From DASUAS01 sp963750045 (lineage in GTDB: Bacteria > Actinomycetota > Acidimicrobiia > IMCC26256 > DASPTH01): a stretch of 64,000 bases of DNA. The translations under genes and the position numbers were made by a program. The stretch lies in NCBI GenBank assembly GCA_963750045.1, contig CAVVPD010000007.1, positions 372,001-436,000 of the forward strand, given 5' to 3'. The notes beneath the pieces were generated by a model. It worked only from the letters and a program-made list of their open reading frames with translations, did no database searches and was not told the origin of the DNA. Of this stretch, positions 56,792-64,000 are shown one piece after another (the stretch's first letter is position 1; every line of letters starts with the position of its first letter).

Positions 56792-59700
56792 ATGACGCCC
56801 ACCCTCGTCGCCACGGGTTACGGCCGCGCGGCGGCGCAGGCGCTGCGCGACACGGTCGTCGCGGGCAAGCAGGGCGATCCGCTCGCGCCCGTGACCGTGG
56901 TGGTGCCCACCAACTACGTGGGCGTGGCGGCCCGACGGCTGCTCGCGGGCGGCACCCTCGGGGAGCTCACGGAGACCGGGCACGGCGTGGCCGGCGTCAC
57001 CTTCCTCACCATCTACCGCCTCGCCGAGCTCCTCGGCGCGCCGCGTCTGGCCGGTGCCCGGCGCCGACCGGTGTCCACGCCGGTGCTGGCCGCCGCCGTG
57101 CGCGCGGTGCTCGGCGAAACCCCGGGCGTGTTCGGGGCGGTGGCTGCCCACCCGTCCACCGAAGCCGCACTGGTCGACGCCTACCGCGAGCTGTCGGTCT
57201 GCAACGCCGGCGCGCTCGACGCGTTGGCGGCCACCGGCCGGCGCGCGGGCGACGTCGTACGCATCTGCCGGGCCGTGCGCGCCGACCTCGCTCCGTCGTG
57301 GTACGACGAGCGCGACCTGATGGACGCCGCCATCGCGGTGATCGGCGACGGCAGCCCCGTGCTGCTCGATCTCGGCCGCGTCGTGCTGCACCTGCCGCAG
57401 GAGCTGTCGCTCCCCGGCGCCGCGATCGGTGCGCGCGCTGGCGGAGCACGTGCCGGTCACCGTGATCGCCGGGTTCACCGGTGTCGGGCGAGCCGACGCG
57501 AGCGTGCGCGTCTCACTCGCGTGCCTGGGGCTCGGCGCTGCTGCGGGCGGCCCGTCGACCGTGCCGGTGCACGGCACCCGCGTCGTGTCGGTGTCGGATC
57601 CCGACGACGAGGTGCGCGCCGTCGTGCGCACGGTGTTCAGCGCGCTGCGCGACGGCGTGGCGCTGGAGCGCATGGCCATTCTCTACGGATCGGCCGAGCC
57701 CTACGCACGGCTCGTGCACGAACAGCTCGACGCTGCGGGGATCCCCCACAACGGCGCCGCGGTCCGCACGCTCGCCGAGAGCGTGCTCGGCCGCTCGCTC
57801 CTCGGACTGCTCGCGCTGCCCGACCGCGACTTCCACCGCCACGACGTGATGCGTCTGTTGGCCTCGGCGCCGGTGTTCCACGCGGGCCAGAGCGTCCCCG
57901 CGGCACGGTGGGAGCGCACCAGCCGCACCGCGGGCGTCGTCCGCGGCCCGAGGCAGTGGGACGAGCGCCTCGAGCGCCATGCCCGGGCCCTCGAGCGGTC
58001 GGTCGCGGAGGAGCGGTCGGTTCCCGATCGCGAGCCTCGCCCCGAGCACTACGAGCGTGAGCTCGTAGCCACGCGTGCGCTCCAGGAATTCGTCGCCGAC
58101 CTCGTGCGCGAGCTGACCGTCGAGCCGGGCCGCAGTTGGCGCGAGCTCTCCCGTTGGGCCGAACGGCTCGTGCGCGACCACCTCGCTCCCGAGCCCCGTC
58201 GCGGCGCGTGGCCGGAGCAAGAGCGCCAGGCTGCCGACAAGGTGGAGGCGGCGCTCGAACGCCTCGCCGGACTCGACGCGATCGAGGACGCACCCGGTCT
58301 CGACGTGTTCCGGCGCACGCTGGAGCTGGAGCTCGACGCCGATCTGGGCCGGGTCGGGCGCCTCGGCGACGGCATCCTCATGGGGCACGTCGCGCTCGGG
58401 ACTCGGGCTGGATCTCGACCGGGTGTTCGTCTGCGGTCTCGCCGAAGGCATGTTCCCCACCCGCGTGCGCGACGACTCCCTGCTCCCCGACGCGGAACGG
58501 CGCGCCACCGACGGCGCGCTGCCGTTGCGCACGTCCCGCGTCGAAGACGACCACCGGCGCTTCCTCGCCGCGCTCGCGAGCGCCTCGCACGAGCGCGTGC
58601 TCTTCTGGCCACGCGGCGACCTCCGTCGCACCACCGAACGTATGCCTTCGCGCTTCCTCCTCGAGACGGTGACAGCACTCGGTGGTGAGCGACGCGGCGC
58701 CGACGACTTCGAAGACCTGCGCGCCGACTGGTACGCGCCCGTCCCTTCGTTCGCGGCCGGGATCGCACGGGTGGCGTTCCCCGCCACCGAGCAGGAGCAC
58801 CGTCTGCGCGTGCTCCTCGACCACACTCGCGCCGGGCGCGGCGTCCACGAGCACGAGCTGCACGACCTCGACGTCGCGCTCCGGCGCGGGGTCGACGCCA
58901 CGACCGCGCGTGCCGGCCCCGCCTTCACCCGCTACGACGGCAACCTCACCGGCCTCGACGTGGGTCGCCCGACCGATCCGTCGGTGGTCGTGTCGCCCAC
59001 GCGCCTGCAGACCTACGCCTGGTGCCCGTTCGCGTACTTCATGGAACAGGTGCTGCACGTCGACATCCCCGAGTTGCCGGAGGAGCGCTACGAGCTGTCG
59101 CCTCTCGACCGCGGCAACCTCGTGCACGAGATCCTCGATATCTTCCTGCGCGAGGTGCTCGAGCGTCCCCGCGGCGCGCCGGAGGCGGATGCACCGTGGA
59201 CCGACGCCGACCGCGCGAGGCTCCGGGAGATCGGCGAAGCCCGTGGCGCGGCCTACGAGGCCCAGGGGCTCACCGGTCGCCGCCTGTTCTGGCGACGCGA
59301 TCAGCGACGGATCCTCGCCGATCTCGATCGGTTCCTCACCGAGGACACGTACGTGCGGGCGCTGCACCAGCTGCGGACGATCGCCACCGAGCTGCGCTTC
59401 GGGTTCGCCTCCGACGGTGCACCGCCCGTCGAGCTCGCGCTGTCCGACGGCAGGACCCTGCGCTTCCGGGGCGCCGCCGACCGTGTCGACCGGCTCGAGC
59501 GCGACGCGCTCTGGGTGATCGACTACAAGACCGGATGGCCTCGTGGCGTCGACCCCGACGATCCGACCGCCCGCGGCACGATGCTCCAGCTCCCCGTCTA
59601 CGCGCACGCCGCGCGCGCGTCGTTCGGCGACGACACCACGCCGGTCGGCGCCTCCTACTGGTACGTGAGCACCAGAGGCGGCTTCCGCTGGGCAGAGCTG

Positions 59701-59973
59701 GTGCTCACACCCGCGGTCGAGGCGCGCGTCGACCACGTGCTGCGGGCGATCACCGACGGCATCGACGCGGGGGTGTTCCCGTGTCGGGTCGACCCCCCGT
59801 CCACGTGGTCGCGTCGCGAACGCACCTACGCCGACCCGGACGCGCGCGGCACCCGCGACCGGTACCGCGAGTGGGAGCGCAAGCGCGACGCGCCCGAGCT
59901 ACGGGGCTACGTGGCCCTCGCCGAGCCCGACGACGAGCTGGGCGACGCAGACGGGGTCGACCGTGACGGCTGA
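56792..59973 (+). CDS. AddB-like helicase-nuclease subunit (two frameshifts)
   Basis: About 1,060 residues. The N-terminus looks like a UvrD-type domain without a usable P-loop (ATGYGRAAAQAL). Later segments VFVCGLAEGMFPTR and LFWPRGD match AddB/RexB-type folds. The C-terminal PD-(D/E)xK nuclease appears complete: NLVHEIL, RVDRL...WVIDYKTG and QLPVYA. Only two Cys (YAWCPF, FPCRV) remain of the four used for the AddB Fe-S cluster. Frame changes at about 57427-57437 and 58395-58405. TACGAT lies 8 nt before ATG 56792. Its end overlaps the AddA-like gene by 11 bp. Confidence 0.82.
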
Positions 59974-62900
59974 CGCGGTGCAGCAGAGCTTCCTCGACTT
60001 CGACGAGGACCTCGCGACGCGGGCCGCCATCGTCGCCGACCTCGACGACACGCTGTTCGTGGAGGCCGGTGCCGGGTCGGGGAAGACCAAGGCCCTCGTC
60101 GACCGCGTCGTCGCGCTGGTGACCGTGCGCGACGTCCCCATGCGCGAGATCGCGGCGGTCACGTTCACCGACAAGGCCGCGGCGGAGCTGCGCGACCGGA
60201 TCCGCCGGCAGCTCGAAACGGTGGCGGCCGGCCCCGAGCCGGTGGCCGCCGGGCGCGCGGCAGGCGCGCTCGACGAGCTCGACGGGGCCGCGGTGTCGAC
60301 GCTCCACGCGTTCGCGCAACGGCTGCTCAGCGAGCACCCGATCGAGGCCGGGCTCCCGCCCCGGATCGAAGTGCTCGACGACATCGGGTCCCAGCTCGCG
60401 TTCGAGGAACGCTGGACCCGCTTCGTCGACCAGCTGCTCGACGACCCTGCCCTCGAACGGCCCCTCCTCCTGGCGCTCAACGCCGACACGACGTTGACCA
60501 CCCTCCGCACGCTCGCCTTGGCGTGCAACGCGAACTGGGACCTCGTCGCCGAACGCATGGGACCCGAACCCGACCCCCCGCCGCTCGCCGACACGCTCGG
60601 CCCGGTGTTCGCAGCCCTCGCCGAGCTCCGCGAGGTGGCGGTGCACTGCACCGATCCCGACGACAAGCTCCTCGCGATCGTGGTCGCGCTCGCCGAATGG
60701 CACGACGCGCTCGTCGGCGCACCCGACGAGTACGAGCAGTTGCGGCTGGTCACCGCGGGCCCCCCGAAGGGCAACGTCCGGCACGGACGCAAGGGCAACT
60801 GGCCCGACACGTGCCCCGCCGACGACGTCCGGACGCGGGTGCTCGCGTTGCGGGACCAGGTCAAGGAGGTGGCCGGGCGCAACACCGAGCTGGTGGTCCG
60901 TCGCCTCGCCTGGGAGTTGGCCCGGTTCACGCTGCGCGACGCCGACGAGCGCCGGCGCAGCGGCCGGCTCGAGTTCCACGACCTGCTCGTGCTCGCCCGT
61001 ACCGTCCTGCGCGATCCCGACCACGGCTGGGACGTCCGCCGCCGGCTCCGCGCCCGCTACACGCGGCTCCTGCTCGACGAGTTCCAGGACACCGACCCGA
61101 TCCAGTGCGACCTCGCTGCGCTCCTGGCGTCGAGCGATCCCGACGCCCGCGACCACCGCTGGGACGAGCTCGTCGCCGACCCGGGCCGCTTGTTCGTCGT
61201 CGGTGACCCGAAGCAGTCGATCTACCGGTTCCGCCGGGCCGACATCGCCGCGTTCCTGCGGGCCCGCTCGGCCTTCGGCGCCACCCCGCGACGGCTCACC
61301 CGCAACTTCCGTTCCGCGCGCCCGGTGATCGAGTTCGTGAACCACGTGTTCCGCGAGCTGATCGTCGCGGTGCCCGAGTCGCAACCCGAGTACGTGGCGC
61401 TCGAACCCGTCCGCGACGCCGCGACCGTCGGCCCACCGGTGGTGCTGCTCGGCGCCGAACCCACGCTCGAGAAGCCGAGCGCCGACACCCTCCGCGACCT
61501 CGAGGCCGCCGACGTCGCCACCGTCATCCACACCGCGCTCGCCGAGGGGTGGCAGGTGACCAGGGGCGAGGGCTCCGAGGCGTGCCGGCTCGGAGACATC
61601 TGCGTGCTCCTGCCGGCACGCACGTCGCTCGGTCAGCTGGAGGACGCGCTCGACCGGGCCGGCATCCCGTACCGGGCGGAGACCTCGTCGCTGGTGTACG
61701 GCACGCGTGAGATCCGCGACCTGCTCGTGGTGCTCCAGGCGGTCGACGACCCGACCGACGAGCTGGCCCTCGTGAGCGCGCTCCGCTCGCCGGTGTTCGG
61801 CTGCGGCGACGACGACCTCTTCACGTTCAAGGTCCACCACCATGGCCGCTGGAACCACCAGGCGCCGCGACCCGAGACGCTCCCCGCCGACCATCCGGTC
61901 GGTGACGCCATGCGGGCGCTCGCGGCGTGGCACGACGCTCGGTTGTGGCTCTCGCCGAGCGAGCTGCTCGACCGCATCGTGCGGGAGCGGCGCGTGCTCG
62001 AAGTCGGCTTCGCGCACGGACGGCCGCGCGACCTGTGGCGACGCGTGCGGTTCGTCGTGGAGCAGGCGCGCGCCTTTTCGGAGGCCGAGGGAGGCAGCCT
62101 GCGCGACTTCCTGCACTGGGCCGATCTCCAGGGCAGCGAGGGCGCGCGCGTCGTCGAGACCGTGCTGCCCGAGACCGACGACGACGCGGTCCGCATCCTC
62201 ACCATCCACGGCGCCAAGGGCCTCGAGTTCCCCGTCACCATCGTGTCGGGCATGACGACCCAGGCGAAGACCCGTACCGCGGGCGTGCAGCTGCGGTTCC
62301 CCCACGACCGCGACACCTACGCGTTGCGGGTCTCCGCCCGCGTGACCACCGAGGAGTTCGAGCGCTACGAGCCGATCGACGAGCAGATGGACTTCCACGA
62401 GAGGCTCCGGCTCCTCTACGTCGCGATGACACGGGCGCGGGACCACCTCGTCGTGTCGGTGCACCGGGCCGCGCGCGAGCCCACCGCCGAACGCACGACC
62501 TGGACGCACGCCCAATTGCTCTGGGCGGCCGCGGCGTCCGCGCCGGACTGGGTCGCGTCGTCCGGCGCCCGGCGCGACACCGCCGAATCCGTCCCGACAC
62601 CCCCCGACCACGCCGATGCGCCGCTCCCGTGGGCGGCATGGATCGCGGCGCGTGACGACGCGATCGCGCGCGGTGCCCGGCGGCGGGTGCGGTCGGCCAC
62701 CGCGATCGCGCGCGGGCCGCCGAGCGGCTCGCCGCGGGCGATCCCGGGCTGGCCAAGGACGCTCGCGACCTCGAGCTCCCCCCTTGGAACAAGGGTCGCT
62801 ACGGCACCGCCGTCGGACGCGCCGTGCACGCGGTGCTCCAGACGGTGGATCTCGCCACCGGCGCCGGGCTCGACGACACCGCCGCGGCCCAGGCCGCCGC

Positions 62901-63357
62901 CGAGGGGATCGTCGGGCGGGAGGCCGCGGTGGCCTCCCGGGCCCGTGCCGCGCTCACCACCGACACGGTGCGCGAAGCGCTGCGGCACGGGTTCCGACGG
63001 GAGATGTACGTCGCCGCGCCGGTCGCCGACGGCACCGGCACCGGCACCGGCACGACGCTCGAGGGCTACGTCGACCTCGTCTATCGGCGCCCGGACGGGC
63101 TCGTGGTGGTCGACTACAAGACCGACACCTGGCGCGACGACGCGGATCTCGACGCCAAGGTGGCGCGCTACCGGCTGCAGGGCGCCTCGTACGCGGTGGC
63201 GCTCGAGCTGGCCACGGGCGAGCACGTCGCCGAGTGCGTGTTCGTGTTCCTGGGCGAGGGGGAGGCCCGGGAACGGGCGGTCAGCGATCTCCCGCGGGCG
63301 ATGGCCGAGGTACGAGCGCTTCTCTCGGGGTCCGACGGAGCCGCCACCACACCATGA
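59963..63357 (+). CDS. AddA-like UvrD-family helicase with nuclease domain (one frameshift)
   Basis: About 1,130 residues. SF1 helicase motifs in order: EAGAGSGKTK (I), FTDKAAAELRDRI (Ia), LLLDEFQDTDPIQ (II), GDPKQSIYRFRRAD (III), LTRNFRSA (IV), TIHGAKGLEFPVT (V) and LLYVAMTRARDHL (VI). The C-terminal PD-(D/E)xK nuclease has AVHAVLQ, EGYVDLVY, VVDYKTD and QGASYA. Frame change at about 62705-62720 in a GCGCGCGGG run. Resects double-strand breaks for recombination with the AddB-like partner. Overlaps its gene by 11 bp. Confidence 0.9.
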
Positions 63358-63625
63358 CGCCACCGATCGGGCCGGTGACGACGACGAGGGCGGTGTAGCC
63401 CCACGACCACCCGACGTCGGGACGGATGATGACGGTCATGGCGACGAATGCCATCCAGACCAGACCGTGGAAGAAGCCGATGACGGCCTTGAGCGCGTCG
63501 TTGGGGGCGACGATCCAGAAGTAGAAGAGCAGGAGGTACGTGACCGTCTCGAAGAGGGCCATGAACCTGAGCGCCTTGGCCTTGCGTTCGAGCTCGCTGC
63601 TCGTGTCGTCCGCGAAGTCGGGCAC
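63281..63625 (-). CDS. DUF3817 membrane protein
   Basis: 114 residues. Three membrane helices: TVTYLLLFYFWIVAP, VIGFFHGLVWMAFVAMTVII and the WGYTALVVVTGPIGGVMVWW segment, with the family's conserved His in the second. Function unknown. GTG 63625 has TACTCT 7 nt upstream and no ribosome site. Its 3' end overlaps the convergent AddA-like gene by 77 bp. Confidence 0.82.
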   Translation of the reverse strand: MPDFADDTSSELERKAKALRFMALFETVTYLLLFYFWIVAPNDALKAVIGFFHGLVWMAFVAMTVIIRPDVGWSWGYTALVVVTGPIGGVMVWWRLRRTPREALVPRPSPAGDR

Positions 63626-63668
63626 AGGAGGCAGAGTAGCGGCGAAGCGCAGCGGATATCCTGGCGGG
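63626..63668. promoter_or_regulatory. Back-to-back leaderless promoters for DUF3817 and DUF3039 genes
   Basis: In 43 bp two -10-like hexamers point apart: TACTCT on the minus strand (plus 63633-63638) and TATCCT on the plus strand (63657-63662), 7 and 6 nt from their start codons. GGATATCC at 63654-63661 is an 8-bp palindrome overlapping the latter. The two genes are probably co-regulated, at least sterically. Confidence 0.5.
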
Positions 63669-63953
63669 GTGAGCGCCTCCTCCACCCTCGCCGCCACGAC
63701 GGCCCCGGCGCCCGCACCGGTCATCGCACCGGTCCGGACCCCGGTCGAGAGCCCGGCACCGATCGACACCGACGGCGGCGACCACGACCGGTTCGCTCAC
63801 TACGCACGCAAGGACGACGTCGCCCGCGCGTACGTGACCGGCGAAGCGATCACCGCGCTCTGCGGCAAGAAGTGGGTGCCGACGCGCGACCCGTCGCGCT
63901 ACCCCATCTGCCCCACGTGCGTGGAGCGGAAGGCCGCCGGCTGGAAGCTCTAG
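63669..63953 (+). CDS. DUF3039 protein
   Basis: 94 residues. A Pro/Ala/Thr-rich N-terminus precedes the conserved DUF3039 core: DHDRFAHYARKDDVARAYVTG, then ALCGKKWVP and YPICPTCVERK, in which three Cys and a His could bind zinc. Restricted to actinomycetes; function unknown. GTG 63669 has TATCCT 6 nt upstream. Confidence 0.88.
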   Translation: MSASSTLAATTAPAPAPVIAPVRTPVESPAPIDTDGGDHDRFAHYARKDDVARAYVTGEAITALCGKKWVPTRDPSRYPICPTCVERKAAGWKL

Positions 63954-63960
63954 CCGCCGC

Positions 63961-64000
63961 TCAGCTCCGCAGCGGTTCGAGCGCGCTCGCGAGCTCCTCG
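63961..64000 (-). CDS. Possible 3' end of a gene running off the window
   Basis: On the minus strand the last 40 bp read EELASALEPLRS and stop at TGA (63961-63963). Convergence on the DUF3039 gene with 7 bp between stops fits the window's packing. Too short to name. Confidence 0.35.
   Translation of the reverse strand, partial: EELASALEPLRS

Noticed and set aside
59750..62611. 953-codon minus-strand frame opposite the AddA-like gene
   Set aside because: The plus strand carries every SF1 helicase motif in order. The minus product is Arg/Gly/Val-biased antisense.

Overview
The window is high-GC DNA (about 70% by eye) from an actinomycete, most plausibly class Acidimicrobiia. The markers are a WhiB regulator, a PknB-type kinase with PASTA repeats, DUF3039 and DUF3817 proteins, an Rv1155-like flavoprotein, an LLM-type flavin oxidoreductase and several lipoproteins. 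I see no phage, insertion sequence, CRISPR array, rRNA or tRNA. Genes are tightly packed, often with ATGA/GTGA overlaps and convergent stops a few bases apart. The class assignment is inferred from gene content; no marker phylogeny was run.

Layout. 1-3.9 kb: end of a glutamate formiminotransferase gene, whiB, a macro-domain protein, and two divergent citrate synthase genes, one with an N-terminal helix-turn-helix, around a 14-bp palindrome. 3.9-8.3 kb: a VWA protein and an AAA+ ATPase that look like partners, with an SRPBCC protein and a lipoprotein between. 8.4-12 kb: sdhCAB. 12-14.4 kb: xseA-xseB-GNAT. 14.6-17.5 kb: small envelope and lipid genes. 17.5-22.5 kb: a TetR-SDR-DHA2 exporter operon divergent from a second DHA2 exporter. 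22.5-31.3 kb: lipid and CoA genes (SDR, TesB, hotdog thioesterase), VanY-like and CBS-domain proteins, a TetR, a membrane PDZ protein, and a redoxin gene whose frame is interrupted once, by TGA, at its catalytic Cys position. 31.5-38.5 kb: acidic repeat protein, Bcp peroxiredoxin, a TerB-like/Coq4-like protein, a CPBP-RDD operon, a DEAD-box/cold-shock fusion and msrA. 38.5-46.1 kb: a third DHA2 exporter with a divergent TetR and a clear operator, an M23 lipoprotein, MarR with an MFS exporter, and an acyl-CoA synthetase. 46.2-53.5 kb: PknB/PASTA kinase and the sulfur amino acid block metY-metX facing metB-cbs. 53.5-64 kb: DUF1345, cytidylate kinase-like, an ABC-2 exporter pair, a two-gene AddB/AddA-like helicase-nuclease, DUF3817 and DUF3039.

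Three things cut across the window. First, more than twenty genes have a TANNNT hexamer ending 6-8 nt before the start codon and no Shine-Dalgarno sequence, the signature of leaderless mRNAs; I used it to choose several starts. Second, about fifteen conserved genes carry one or two frameshifts, nearly all in CG/GC microrepeats or G/C homopolymers. These are probably sequence errors, so I annotate across them. Third, the redoxin gene is different: one in-frame TGA at a redox-motif Cys, frame kept on both sides, and a bacterial-SECIS-like hairpin at the expected distance. I consider it a selenoprotein candidate and the best lead here.
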